Assembly (NCBI GenBank): GCA_963573385.1
Contig: CAUYLG010041348.1
Coordinates: forward strand, 176,252 to 240,251
Reading direction: 5' to 3'
DNA length: 64,000 bases
From: Cacajao melanocephalus
Lineage: Eukaryota > Chordata > Mammalia > Primates > Pitheciidae
The stretch's first letter is position 1. Every line of letters begins with the position of its first letter. Under the pieces are notes generated by a model. It saw only the letters and a list, made by a program, of their open reading frames with translations, had not been told where the DNA came from and did no database searches. The translations under genes were made by a program, and so were the position numbers. Below, piece after piece: positions 42,235 to 54,117 of this stretch.

Positions 42235-42625
42235 CTATAAGTCTCAGTCATTAATAGACTAGAACCACCACTTTCTCTAGGGAATTGTCCTCGGCCAGGA
42301 ACTACCTTGCCTGGGAATTCATGACTTCCTCCGTGGCTGGGATTACAGTCGTGCCTGGATGACCACAGCCAATGATTGATCAATACATGGATACAAAAGC
42401 TGGCCCTCTTGCTCCAAGGTGAGATCAACCTTGTGGTGCAATTCATGCTCCAGAGCTTGTGGGTCAGACTGAGGCTAGACTCCAGCCAAGACCACATCCT
42501 TGCTCAGTTCCTTTTCACGCTCTTTCTGGGGATGGAAAAAGGTGCTTCTTCTGAGAGCCTACCCTCAATAAATCACATGAACCTGAATCTGCATGACAGC
42601 CTCTGTTTCTAAGGAACCTAAGACA
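42235..42625 (+). mobile_element. LTR-like repeat, family unknown
   Basis: Contains GCTCCAGAGCTTGTGGGTC, CCTCAATAAATCACATGAACC (a polyadenylation-type AATAAA) and ends TTCTAAGGAACCTAAGACA. The AATAAA followed by an ACCTAAGACA end is LTR-like. Not the same as the five-copy family. Confidence 0.45.
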
Positions 42626-44220
42626 TAATCTTTAGCTGTCTGCTCTTGATTAAGAGTAAAGGACTGAAAAGCCCTGAGTACAGGAGCTGGGCTTGTCAAC
42701 TGAGATTCACTGTAGGAAGATGTGGGTGGTCATTTACTGGAAATTTGAATGCCAGTATCCTTTATTTTTTTCCCTTTTGGTTGGTCCGAGTTCTCAGAGA
42801 AGAGAGGTGGAGTGTTGTCGCTGCCAGTGATTTGAGAAGTGAGCAAAGAAAGCTGAGGTTCTCAGCATGCAGTGAGGAAATATTCACTTAACGGCCCCTG
42901 TTCTCCATACGCTACCTTTGTCCTCAGCTGTGCCTGGTGCCCCAGCTCAGAGACCCTCCTTTTCACTCTCTCCAGAGATGAAATCTCCAGTCCTCTGCCT
43001 GATGAGAGAGAGACCTGCAGCTTGGAGGGTGGAAAAGGGGAACTAAGACTTTAACTGCTTCTCAATCACCTTTCACCCAGTTATCCTGAGTTTTTGGCTT
43101 GCTCAGTACCAGAGATATCTAAGACTGCCAATTCCTTTTCTTTTTCTTTTTTTTTTTTCTTGGATTTTGCCATGAAAATAGGGCTGCTTTTAACTTTCCC
43201 TGGGTTTCAGCTTTCTTGGGGCTGCTAAGTCAATTACCACTCATCCATCTGTTTTCTATTTTACAACTTCTTCCTGCCCACCCCCCACAACTATTGTCTC
43301 TTCTGTTCTCTCTGTCCTCATGAGTTTGTGTCTTTAAAAAAAAAATCCCTTTATAATAGTTTTAGTGAGTTTTGAGAGGAGCAAAAGTAGATGGGTGGAT
43401 TCAATGCACTACCTTAACCTGGAAAAAAACTCTAGTCGTATTAGGGAGATGTCTCCTCCCTGAATTCCGCTCTTTGTGAGTCTTTTTGGATGACAGACAG
43501 TCAAGTAAGAAACTCTAAGCAACGGAACTAAAGGCCTGGGATGGAAGCCGAGTCTCTCCATGGACAATGCTATTCCCCTACAGAGTCCAAGCTTCTTCCC
43601 TCAGTCATGGCCTGAGTCAGCCTTTAAGGGAATAAAAGGCTGAGTCCAGATTATGATGGTGTAGGTTGGAAGGGTAGGAAGCCAAGAAAAACCAAGAAAG
43701 CCTGCCTGGAGGAAGTGCTGCAGCAGCAGGAAAAGCAGAGAATGCTGAGTCTCTTTATCTGCATGGTGACCTCATCTCCCAGATGAGAGAATTCATCCCT
43801 TCCCTCTCTGCATCTATGACTCTGTGGTGGCAAAAGTCATTCCAGAAAGCCTGCCTGCTTTCTTGCCCTGTTCCTCTTTCCTGTCCCTTGCTTTGGGATG
43901 AGGTGATATGACTGAGAGCTATTTGGGTAGATTGGATGGGTTTAAATGGAAGAAGAAAACCAATATACTTCCTTTTTCTTAGAATGAGTTATAGGCAAAG
44001 ATATCATCCCACTTTATTCCTTTCTCTTTCAAGCTCAGGCCTAACAGAACCTAGCAGAGAGAAAAAGCAGTGACATAATTGGCTGGGGGATATTGGAGGG
44101 TCAGAAGCTGTGATGATGGTGGTATCTTAATGTTGGTGACAGCTGCAGGGGTTATGTAATTAATAACTGGAAGAGCTTAGCAGAACAGCTTGCTTTGTTC
44201 CATAGATGTAACTTGAAAGT
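42626..44220. other. Non-repetitive region
   Basis: About 1.6 kb without recognised repeats apart from short homopolymer runs (T near 43145, A near 43340). No exon recognised. Confidence 0.4.
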
Positions 44221-44225
44221 ACCTC

Positions 44226-44470
44226 GTGGGAGGCTGAGGTGGGCAGATCACTTGAGGCCAGGATTTTGAGACCAGCCTGGCCAACATGGCAAAACTGTGT
44301 CTCTAGTAAGAATACAAAAATTAGCTGGGCATGGTGGCCCACACCTGTAATCACAACTACTCAGGAAGCTGAGGTACAAGAATCACTTGAAAAACCAGGA
44401 GGCAGAGGTTGCAGTGAGTATAGATCACGCCACTGCACTCCAGCCTGGGTGACAAGGGTGAGACTGGAGA
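44226..44470 (+). mobile_element. Alu, 5'-truncated
   Basis: Enters at GTGGGAGGCTGAGGTGGGC, ends CTGGGTGACAAGGGTGAGACTGG and passes directly into the purine tract. Confidence 0.9.
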
Positions 44471-44634
44471 AAGAAGGAAAGAAGGAAGGAAGAAAGGAAG
44501 GAAGGAAGGAAGGAAGGAAGGAGAATAAAGACAAAAAGAAAGACAGGAAGGAAGGAAGGAAGAGAGGGAGGGAGGGAAAGGGAAGGGAAACGAAAGGAAA
44601 ATAAATAGAAAAGAGAAAAGAAAAGAAAAGAAGA
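44471..44634 (+). repeat. Long purine tract on an Alu tail
   Basis: GAAGGAAA, GGAA, GGGA and AAAAG units over about 165 bp with a few C/T interruptions; third such tract in the window. Confidence 0.92.
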
Positions 44635-44734
44635 CACCCTGATGGTCATCTGCAAGCAACAGAGACACTGAAGTCAGTGGACAAATACTCTAGCCTACTT
44701 GTCATCTAGGCAGATCATGCTGAGGGCTGTTCTA

Positions 44735-44950
44735 CAAGATTTCTCAGTGGACACCTAGCCGGACTGAGCCTCAGTTGCCCATGGCAGTGATTGGCCCATC
44801 AACATACCTTGATGTTGGCTTCTCTCCCTTTCACAGTTTGCGTTCCCCATTTCTTCACTCCTATTTCCTGGAATCACCTCCCAAAAAAAAATTACCTACA
44901 TCCAAACTCTTGTCCCAAGACCAGCTCTTAGGAGAATCCATACTGACATG
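44735..44950 (+). mobile_element. LTR-like repeat, unassigned family, copy 5
   Basis: CTCAGTTGCCCATGGCAGTG, TCCTGGAATCACCTCCC, ATTACCTACATCCAAACTCTTGTCCCAAGACC, end GAGAATCCATACTGACA. It aligns to the 39.4-kb copy over the right half. Confidence 0.5.
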
Positions 44951-46994
44951 GGCATCCTCCAATCCAAAAGTGAGTCTGAGCAGGTTGTATTACCCCTGGG
45001 AAATCATGCTTCCATTCTCCTGCATCTGCGGCTGCTCTCAGCTAAGAAGCTCCCACATAAAATCATGAGAACATTTATATTTTCAGGAGTTCTGGGTGAT
45101 TGGGCCTGTGTGTGCCAGAAAGGCCACGTGACTGGTTGGTGGCTGGGTAAACAGAATCCCTGGTTCCCACCTCCTTTGCTGGCTTGTGGGTGGGCACACA
45201 GCCAGGCCTAAAGGTACCATGCACACAGAAACATAAGCTTTCTCCCCCACTCTTGCTGTTTCACAGTCGTGCACACACATTCTGCATTAAGAAGCAATTC
45301 TACCCCTCTGTGGACAGGGTCACACCCCAGCAAGAGGTCCCCATAGGCTGTGAGGAGGAGAGGACCATCGGGAGGGATCTAGGCAGGAGGAGTCTCTTTG
45401 GAATCTTGGATGAAGAGGTTTGGGGAACACAGAACATTCATTGCTTTCACAGAAATAGTGGGACTCCTCTACGGGTATAGTCCAAGGGGTCAAAGCATTG
45501 TATGGTCAATCCTGAAAGGGGTTATTTAGAACTCTGAATAATTAAGCTTTCAAATGATTGACCAGTGGGAGGGATGTTTTTCTGAAATCGTGCCATCTCA
45601 ACAGATGGGCAGGCCCCATCAGGTGCAGTGGATGGACAGAGGGTGGGGCTACAGGCAACCTTTGATTTCTAGCTTCTGTTTGAAAAACTGATTTTGTCTT
45701 GACCAGTCAGGCATTCATTCAGCAAACCTGTATTGAGCACTTGATCCAAAGATGACTGAAACCAACCCCTGCTCTCACTGTTCAAAATTAGTCATAGACA
45801 TTTGATTTAAAAGTAGATGTGATTTCTTTTCCAGGAGAGTCTTGAAGGACTTCTGACCATGTGGGTAGGGACAGTTTTTGGAGATGGATTGGGGGTTAGA
45901 ACAATGCTTAAAAGGAGGTATGAGGGAGGAAATGTGGGGGACTATGGAGAGAAGGGATAGAGAGAAAGAGGGGCATCCTCTGAAACCCCAAACAGTGAGG
46001 TCTTTCGTACCCTAACCCTGCTCATCACGTGGAACAAGGGAACATGTTAGCTGCGAAAGCCACCACTTTAGGTCCTAGATCGCTGCTGTTTTGAGGTACC
46101 TACCTAAACCCTCCAGAGAAAGAACTGCTCACCCACACTCTCCCGCCACTTGCATTTTGCCTAAAGCAGTAGGGGGTGGGAGTGGCAGGGGGATGAGTAG
46201 ACCCCTGTGTATCACTAAGCAAAGAGGATCAGGGACTAGCAGGTGAACCTCCAGCTGGAAGTACCAGGAGGACAAAAACTGCAATTTCTTCCTCAAGGGG
46301 GACATGAGACAACCTGCTGCAGGGGACAGAAGAGCAGGATCCTGCCATGTGTTGTGGAAACTGCGAGGCCAGATTCCACCTGTCCAGTCCCCAAGGGAAA
46401 ACTTTCTCCTTGACCCTAAAAACCAGTTGGGCTAGCTGATGACTCAGCAAAATTTTAGTAAGATGAGTCTCCCTGAAAACCGCAACTGGACACGGCACCT
46501 CCTCCTTACATTCATTCTCTCATTCTCTTTCCCTCTCACCCCTAATTTTTGCAAGAATAAAACACATGAAGTGAGCCACTCCACCCTCTACCCTACAGCC
46601 TGTTTGGACTAGTGAGTTACTAGTCAACCTTTCTAAACAAACAAACAAAACGGGTTTCCAAACACAGGGGAGAGGAAGGAAGCCAAAAGAAGGAAGAACA
46701 AAGAAAAGGAGCTCAGCCCTTCCTTCTCCCGTGGAGCCTCCCCAGTCCACCAGGGAACACCACCTCCACCAATAGCCATGGCAGACCCACTGTGTGCCAG
46801 TCACATATTAGGTCCTGGGAGATACTCATCCTGCTGATGAAGGGCTCACATGCCTCCAGCCAGCCGTTGGGGTAAGAAAATATGCAAGTCAGCAAGGACC
46901 TTGAAGAGAGCCTAGTGCTGAGAGGGAAATGGGTACAAGGAACAGGTAGGAATTCCCAAGGAAAGTCTGTTAATAAGTGGGGCAGAAAAAAAAG
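44951..46994. other. Mostly non-repetitive region
   Basis: A weak MIR/L2-like piece lies at 45710-45790 (GGCATTCATTCAGCAAACCTGTATTGAGCAC). The rest has no recognised family; a short CAAA run is at 46636-46648. Frames of 60-98 codons have no known content. Confidence 0.4.
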
Positions 46995-47325
46995 ACTTTA
47001 TTAAGAAATGACTTTGTAAATACTTTATTTTTTTTAGAGTAGTTTTAGGTTTGCCACAAAAGTGAGAGGAATGTGCAGAGTTCCCCTCTAGCCCTTCCCC
47101 CTACACATACATAGCCTCCTCCATGATCAACACTCCCCTGCTGGAGCATTTATTACCATTGATGGACCTACACTGACACATCATTATCACTCCAAATCCA
47201 TATTTACATTAGAGTTTGCTGCTGGTATTATACATTCTATGGGTTTAGACAAATGTGTCACCACATGTTTCCAGCATTATAGTATCAGACACAGTATTTT
47301 CACTCCCCTAGAAAGCATCTGTAGA
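46995..47325 (-). mobile_element. L1M-like fragment
   Basis: TTTTTTTAGAGTAGTTTTAGGTTTGCC, CATAGCCTCCTCCATGATCAACAC, ATTCTATGGGTTTAGACAAATGTG, CATTATAGTATCAGACAC are the blocks of a common old LINE 3' segment on the reverse strand. Confidence 0.65.
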
Positions 47326-48411
47326 TTTTTAGAGAAAAAAAGCAACTTTTGCATGTTCCTAGGTAAGTGTTGCTTTCCTAGTAGGGGAACAGCAAGAAAC
47401 AGGAGTCACCTTGGTGACTACAGAGGTGAAACACCATGGTGCTGTTCTGTAAATGGCTGGAAAATAAGGCTCAAGGAGCCAGATGGGGCCGGGAAAGAGA
47501 AAAAGACAGAAACACAGGCCGATTTGAAAACCGTGAGAATGGATTTGCATGAGAATGGATTGAGATTTCTGCAACAGCCCAGGGGAGAAATGAGGGGGGC
47601 TTTTAGACACAGTGAGAGGTATGAGCAAAGCAAAGTTGAAAAGCCCCTCCTGGTAACTGCTATGATTGACAGCCAGGAGGGCAGGGTTCCCCAGCACAGC
47701 CCTGGCACAGGCAGCTCTAGAGGTCTCCCACTCCCTTCCTTTTGCCAGTCTCCACCCTTCTCTCGCTTTGGGGTACTGTGATTAGTGGGTGGCAGATGAT
47801 TTCTTGAGACGTTCACTAATGTTTCCCTCTTTACTTCCTCCCTGCCTTGGTGGTTAATGGTTTGCCAAAGCAGAAGGAACATGCCTGTAGGCGCTTGCCA
47901 TGGTGACTTTTGCTTCCCAAAGTTAAGCTACTGAGCTGTTTATGGTTTGTATGACCGGGCCTCAGAGGTTAGGAAAAGGAAGGAGAACTTCTAGGGGATA
48001 CATGGGGACTAAAGAAGAGGGGGCAGACATTTCTGCAAGCCCCGAGCTGCAGTGCACACACTCTCAGCTGTGGAGCTTCACAGCCATTCCCTCTGCAGGC
48101 TCCCAGCCTCTCCAGAAACTTCCGTGCCCCAGGACTAACAGAGACAAGGCGACGGGAAAAAGACAGTATCTGCGGAATACACTACCTGCTAAAGACATGA
48201 GAGGACTCCCCAGATCCTTGTATTAGACCCTAGGCCTTGGTATTGCAGGAAGAGCTTAGCCTCCCAAAATCGGAGCTCAATTTATTGTCTGCCCTGTAGA
48301 ATGGGAGCCAGAGGTTGAGGAGTGGATGTAAACAAAGGAATGCACTGTTTCTCGAACATACCTCTCTCCACTATCTGGGCAGAGTCTAAGTCTGCACCAA
48401 GCATTCACCTG
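47326..48411. other. Non-repetitive sequence upstream of the promoter
   Basis: No repeat recognised. A 180-codon plus frame (47239-47781) begins inside the LINE piece and has no recognisable domain, so I do not call it a gene. Distal regulatory function is possible but not visible. Confidence 0.4.
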
Positions 48412-48451
48412 TCAGCTGAATGCTATCACCTTGGTGATAGCATTCAGCTGA
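48412..48451. repeat. Perfect 19-bp inverted repeat with 2-bp spacer
   Basis: Left arm TCAGCTGAATGCTATCACC (48412-48430), spacer TT, right arm the exact reverse complement (48433-48451). Each arm has a CAGCTG E-box near the outer end. The sequence could extrude as a hairpin. It lies about 200 bp upstream of the CpG island and matches no repeat family I know. Confidence 0.97.
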
Positions 48452-48654
48452 GAGGCTGCAGCAGGATAGGCAAATTGAGGAGGGTGCGGTGCGCACCGTA
48501 TTCCCATCAAACGAATGGAAACCCAGGTGACCATCCTTGTGTCCCCGGGGAGTGTCAAGTTGGATGCTAGGAAGGAGGTGGCATTCCAAGCTTTAACTTT
48601 TAAAAATACTTGTAGGTACTCAAAAATACTAAACAGTCAATGGAAAAGGTCTGT
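48452..48654. other. Promoter-proximal upstream sequence
   Basis: Contains GTGCGGTGCGCACCG (48486-48500), whose GGTGCGCACC is itself a perfect 10-bp palindrome, then AT-rich sequence at 48595-48645 before the island starts. Confidence 0.5.
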
Positions 48655-48718
48655 CTGGCGTAGCTCTAAGCCGGTACAGCGCCAGCAGGCGTGGCAGCAC
48701 CAGGCCCGGCCGAGGAGC

Positions 48719-48733
48719 GCCGCGCATGCGCAC
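48719..48733. promoter_or_regulatory. NRF1-type binding site
   Basis: GCGCGCATGCGCACT contains a perfect match to the palindromic NRF1 consensus (YGCGCAYGCGCR), about 150 bp upstream of the likely start. NRF1 sites of this type are common in promoters of mitochondrial and housekeeping genes; binding here is inferred. Confidence 0.7.
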
Positions 48734-48800
48734 TGCACACTCTGAAGCCGCCGAGCCCTCCGCGAGGTGGGCTGGGGCTGCCCAGGCATCCGGGTCCCTC

Positions 48801-48864
48801 GCCCCGCCCCCGCTGCATGAATGAGAGGCGCGGCGCCCGCCCCTCCCCCGCCGGGCCCGCCCCT
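48801..48864. promoter_or_regulatory. Cluster of Sp/KLF GC boxes
   Basis: Repeated CCGCCC-type elements: GCCCCGCCCCC at 48801-48811, GCCCGCCCCTCCCC from 48836, and GCCCGCCCC ending at 48863. They lie immediately upstream of the likely first exon. Confidence 0.75.
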
Positions 48865-48874
48865 CGCGAGGGGC
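48859..48874. promoter_or_regulatory. 16-bp GC palindrome with TCGCGA core
   Basis: GCCCCTCGCGAGGGGC is a perfect palindrome. It resembles, but is not identical to, the TCTCGCGAGA promoter motif. It may mark a core promoter element near the start site. Confidence 0.6.
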
Positions 48875-48879
48875 CGCCG

Positions 48880-49004
48880 CGCGCAGTCAGCCGCCGCCAC
48901 CTCAGCTGCGCTCAGTCCGGACAGACGCTCGCCGCCTGCAGCCCGCCGCCCGCTGCAGGACGCTGACGGTTCCGCACGTCTGGCGCTGTCGCCGGCGCGC
49001 CCGA
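48880..49004 (+). other. Candidate non-coding first exon
   Basis: From about the end of the GC boxes (the start site is a guess within about 48880-48910, where CAGTCAG looks initiator-like) to the A before GTAAGTG at 49005. The stretch has no ATG, so it would be 5' untranslated. The gene identity cannot be read from this window: no downstream coding exon is visible, and I do not recognise the leader with enough certainty to give a symbol. Confidence 0.6.
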
Positions 49005-49012
49005 GTAAGTGA
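49005..49012 (+). promoter_or_regulatory. Strong 5' splice donor
   Basis: CCCGA|GTAAGTGAG: positions +1 to +6 match the GTAAGT consensus perfectly and +7 is G. It is the best donor in the island on either strand by inspection and sets the plus-strand reading. Confidence 0.7.
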
Positions 49013-49660
49013 GCGAGGGAGGGCGGGGGCGCCGTGGGCCGCCGCCCCCGGACTGGGGTTTGGAGAACCCAGCCGGTCCGGGTTCGGGATGCTGAGGAAA
49101 CCGCGGGCCCGCGCCTGCCTCCCCCCACACACTCTCCGGGCGCCTCGGCGGGCCGGGCGCGGGGCGCAGGGGTGAGGCGGTGGCCCCAGGCTGAGGAGGG
49201 ACGCGGAGGAGGGTCCGACGCGGCCCGGGGACTGGAGGGTGAGTCCCGTTCAAAGGGCAGAGCGGGGCTGTCACCGGGAGATCACAGAGGGAAGGTGCGC
49301 GGGCCCCCGCACGTCCTGCTCGCCCGAGCCTCGGCGTTGGGTTCCCGGGCGTGGGAGGCGGCTGGGATGAGCTGGGAGGCAAGGAGGAGGATGGCGAGGA
49401 CGCTGCCTCCGCGCCGGCGGTGGGCGCGCGCCTTGGGGGTCGCGGTGTGGCAGTGTTTTCCTGGTCCTGGTCCACTCCTCCCCTTCTTTGTGGCGCTTGT
49501 CTCGTGCCCCGTTGTCACAGTGTGTATGGCAGTGGTCAGGGTGGAGACCTCTTCCCTCGGCTTGCTCATTAATGAGAGTCACCATCTGTGGGCAGGGGGG
49601 CGTGTGTGCTTCCACAGGCCGGAGAATTAAGGACCCTCCTTTGTTTCTGGAGACCTAATG
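49013..49660 (+). other. Start of putative intron 1, GC-rich part
   Basis: The CpG island runs on to about 49446, then composition falls. Long frames here (198 codons at 49034-49630 plus; 187 codons at 48912-49475 minus) are proline/arginine/alanine-rich products of GC-rich DNA and not convincing proteins. Alternative first exons in this part are possible. Confidence 0.5.
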
Positions 49661-49712
49661 GTGTGTGTGTATGTGTGTGTGTGTGTCTGTGTGTGTGTCT
49701 GTGTGTGCGCAT
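49661..49712 (+). repeat. (TG)n microsatellite
   Basis: Imperfect TG run with ATG and TCTG interruptions, ending in GTGCGCATGC. It is about 200 bp downstream of the island edge. Confidence 0.93.
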
Positions 49713-50638
49713 GCAAGTGAGAGGGACACCTATGAAATCAGAGATTGTCAACAAGGGTATAAGGAAAAGAGGAGGGGATAAAACTTCATCACACGTTTAC
49801 CCAATTCTTTGATGTTATTTCAAACAGCGGTTTTTTTCTCACTGTAAAACCATTGGGTTTTATCGATTGGAAATGTGTGTCTAAATTCTCATATAGCTGT
49901 GTCTCTAGAATACTTTGCCTTTTGGGGCTTAGTTAATGGTTAAGAGTCTCATGTCTGTCTACATGGGAATATTCCAACGTATAGGACACTGTTTTCTGAG
50001 TTTAGTTCATTGATAATTTGTCTGTATGCTCATAAACATGTCTATAGGAATACTCCAATATATCTAGGACAGTTTTCTCCGCTCCTGAATACAGGCAGAT
50101 TTTGTTTCTTCCTGCCTCCCTGTGTTAATAAGAAGGTGGTCCAGCAGGTTCTCTCCACCTCCTTGCTTTTTTTTTTCTTAATGCTTTGGCAGAGGGTTTT
50201 ATTGCATATTACCCTGGCATGCGCCCTTGCTTTTATGTGAATTTTCCTGTGTTCTGTTGCCTGGTTGTACAGCCCAGCTCAATGGCTCCTCTTACAGGAC
50301 TACTAGAAAACAGAACACCTTTTTTCATTGTCCTCATCCCCAGAAAGAAGGAAGCTCTGTAGGTTCCCACAGACGTTGGCTCTGTCAAACTGCCTGCCTG
50401 ACTTGGTTGTGCTGATAAAGTTATGAAGAGTTGCAGTTGATGTAGACCAATTAAAAAGAGGCTGTTGAGATAGCAACCTGCTCTTCCTTGATATTTTGTT
50501 TTTAAAACAAATTATATGAATTTTGCAAGATAGTTGTTAACTCTGGTTGCCTGATGATTTTCAGTTTCTTTTTTACCCTTATGCTTTTAGGGTGTTGGGA
50601 AATTAGCTAAACTCAGTTGTAAAAAAACACACCTCCAT
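49713..50638 (+). other. Intron-like AT-rich sequence
   Basis: No repeats recognised apart from T-runs. CATGTCTGTCTACATGGGAATATTCCAACGTATAGGACA at 49950-49987 has a partly similar second copy at 50038-50070 (CATGTCTATAGGAATACTCCAATATATCTAGGACA), a short local duplication. Confidence 0.45.
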
Positions 50639-50653
50639 GATATTTTTATTATG

Positions 50654-52002
<1,349 letters not shown>

Positions 52003-52294
52003 CTTTTTTGAGATGGAGTCTTGCCCTGTCCCCCAGGCTGTAGTGCAGTGGTGTAATCTCAGCTCACTACAACCCATGTCTCCCAGGTTCAAGTGATTCT
52101 AGTGCCTCAGCCTCCCAAGTAGCTGGGACTCAGGCACGGCCCCCACACCTGGCTAATTTTTTTTGTGTGTTTTTAGTAGAGATGGGGTTTTGCCATGTTG
52201 GCCAGACTGGTCTTGAACTCCTGTCGTCAAGCCATCCACCCTCCGTGGCTTCCCAAAGTACTGGGATTATAGGTGTGAGCCACCTCGCCCAGCC
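52003..52294 (-). mobile_element. AluS-type, near full length
   Basis: TTTTTTGAGATGGAGTCTTGCCC start, a GGGACTCAGGCACGGCC deletion in the right arm, end CACCTCGCCCAGCC. Confidence 0.92.
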
Positions 52295-52340
52295 AGTAAT
52301 TGTTTACTGCTTTAAATGGGAATTTATTCTAAAGATCAGT

Positions 52341-52366
52341 GTTATTATTATTATTATTATTATTAT
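52341..52366 (+). repeat. (TTA)n microsatellite
   Basis: Eight to nine uninterrupted TTA/TAT units. Confidence 0.95.
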
Positions 52367-52929
52367 GTGTTAGCTTGAATCATATGAAATTGCCATGTTT
52401 TAGATTGAGAAATGATCAAAATCAGCAGTCTTATATGGTTCGACCACTCTCAACTCTTACTGGTTTCTTTTGGTATTTACCTTTATATTTATTTCTTTTT
52501 TTTTTTTTTTTCCTCCTTGGTCAACACCAATACCTTTATATTTACTTCATTTTTAATGTTTATACTGCTATTTCTTAGCTTTTCACTTTTGGATATTATC
52601 TGTGGACTTCTGTTTTGGAAGTTGAAGACTTAACTGACTCACATAACCATCCTTCCATTTCCCACTCATACTTGACTGTTAAGTTGGTATTCAGTATGTA
52701 TATGACTGACAGTGTATCTATTATTCACAGATGGGCCACGTAGGGTACTATTACAGTATTTTTTTCTTGTACAACGTTTATTGCTCCTGAATTAAATAAT
52801 TGCCTCTTTTGTTTGTTTGGTTTTCATTTGCTGAGTTTTCTTTGTATTGGTCACAAATTCATCCAAACTCTATGACAAAACTGATTATCTTTAAATAGTC
52901 TCAGATAATTACTCACTTTCATATCTTTT
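52367..52929. other. AT-rich intron-like sequence
   Basis: Contains a 20-bp T-run around 52493-52511. Nothing else recognised. Confidence 0.4.
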
Positions 52930-53470
52930 CTCCAGGAGATGGTCCTGCTGGAGCCCCCTGTCTCCTATTCCAGTCTGGACTGGTTTGCTCCCTGGACTAC
53001 TGCATAGCCATCATCCTGGAACTTCCCTTTGTCATCATCTTAGGAATTCCCTTTGCCTTCCTCCAGTGTTAGGTCTTCTATTTCCTGGACCCTGTGTCTT
53101 CCTTATTTTTGAGTACCTTCCTGAGAAAGGGTACATACAAAATCTGAAATTCCTTCCTGAATTCAGAATTTACATGTCTGGAAATGTCTTCATTTTACCT
53201 TCAGATTTGGATGGTAGTTTAGCTTGGTGTTAAATTCTGGATTGAAAATTAGCGTCACTGTTTTGAAGATATTATTCCATTAGCTTCCACTGTCACTATT
53301 GAGAAGTCCAATGACATTTTAATTTCCATTCCCTTTTTCTTCCCACTTCCCACTCTGGAAAATTTTAGGATCTTCAGTTTATCTCTAGTGTTCCTGACAT
53401 TTCATGATGTACCTTAGAATAGATCTTTTTTCTTTCCTTTTGCTTGTGGGGTAGATTGTATTTTCCAAAA
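52930..53470 (+). mobile_element. Second unassigned ancient repeat, plus copy
   Basis: CTGGACTACTGCATAGCCATCATCCTGG, CTTCCTGAGAAAGGGTACATAC, GTTTTGAAGATATTATTCC and GGATCTTCAGTTTATCTCTAG follow the order of the 40.4-kb copy and extend it to the left. TCCAG|GAGATGG at 52936 looks like a splice acceptor but lies in the repeat. Confidence 0.55.
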
Positions 53471-54102
53471 ATGGCTGTACATATGTGTGTGTGCATACTC
53501 CTCCCATCTTACCCAATATGCTATTCTTTGTGTTGTTCTTGTGCCTCCATCAAGCAGTGGGTTCTTTGTTTCCTACTCTTGAATGTGTGCAGACATGAAG
53601 TCTCCTCCGAATGTTTTGGGTCTTGAGCATTGTGTTTTAAGAGCACACATAGAAGATCAAGAACATGCATCTGGCACTGCTAGGTGCCCAGAGCCATCAG
53701 GCCAGCATCTCCCTTCCCATTTGCCTTGTGACCACTGTTCAGACATTTTGAGATTAAGCACTGTAGATGTGTATGTGTTCATTGAGAGAGGAGTGGTTAA
53801 GTTTTTTTACTTTTAAATGAAATCATCAATGAAAATATCAGTTGACATCACTGAGTTTCAAGTAGTGAAATGAATCAACATGAAGGCTGTCAGGTGCATT
53901 TTTTAAAAATCCACCTTAGGAAATGACAGAACTATTCATGACCAAAAATAAACTATCTTGAGCTCCATGAGAAAATATGTCATTATTAAATGTGACAAAT
54001 ATATTGTTTGGAAGAATTTCTGTGATGAGAAGATGGAAGCCAAAGGGGGTACATAGACCACAGCTTAACAGAACATTGTCAGTATGTTTTTGTTTATCTC
54101 AT
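53471..54102. other. Intron-like sequence
   Basis: Nothing recognised. Confidence 0.4.
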
Positions 54103-54117
54103 GTATACATATTTTTA

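Larger units (their letters stand above)
48655..49446 (+). promoter_or_regulatory. CpG-island promoter
   Basis: Abrupt change to GC-rich, CpG-dense DNA from about 48655 (GGCGTAGC) to about 49446 (GGGTCGCGG), in contrast to CpG-poor flanks. GC boxes are visible at 48801-48811 and 48836-48864. No TATA box precedes the likely start. This is the standard architecture of broadly expressed genes with dispersed start sites. Plus-strand direction is inferred from the splice donor at 49005; bidirectional firing cannot be excluded. Confidence 0.88.

Noticed and set aside
47239..47781. 180-codon plus-strand frame upstream of the promoter
   Set aside because: It begins inside a LINE fragment, has no recognisable domain and lacks splice-bounded structure.
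48880..49004. Naming the gene from its leader
   Set aside because: The first exon is non-coding and I do not recognise it with confidence; a guess would not be supported by the window.
48637..49630. Long open frames in the CpG island (163 and 187 codons minus, 198 codons plus)
   Set aside because: They overlap each other in several frames, are proline/arginine/alanine/glycine-rich, and run through the island, the likely untranslated exon and the splice donor. GC-rich DNA lacks stop codons, so such frames are expected.
49661..49712. (TG)n as a promoter element
   Set aside because: Ordinary microsatellite outside the island. Z-DNA potential exists in principle but nothing ties it to the promoter.
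52930..53000. Candidate exon after TTTCTCCAG at 52936
   Set aside because: The sequence belongs to an old repeat that has a second copy at 40.4 kb, so the acceptor-like word is not evidence of an exon. Kept only as a check in the findings.
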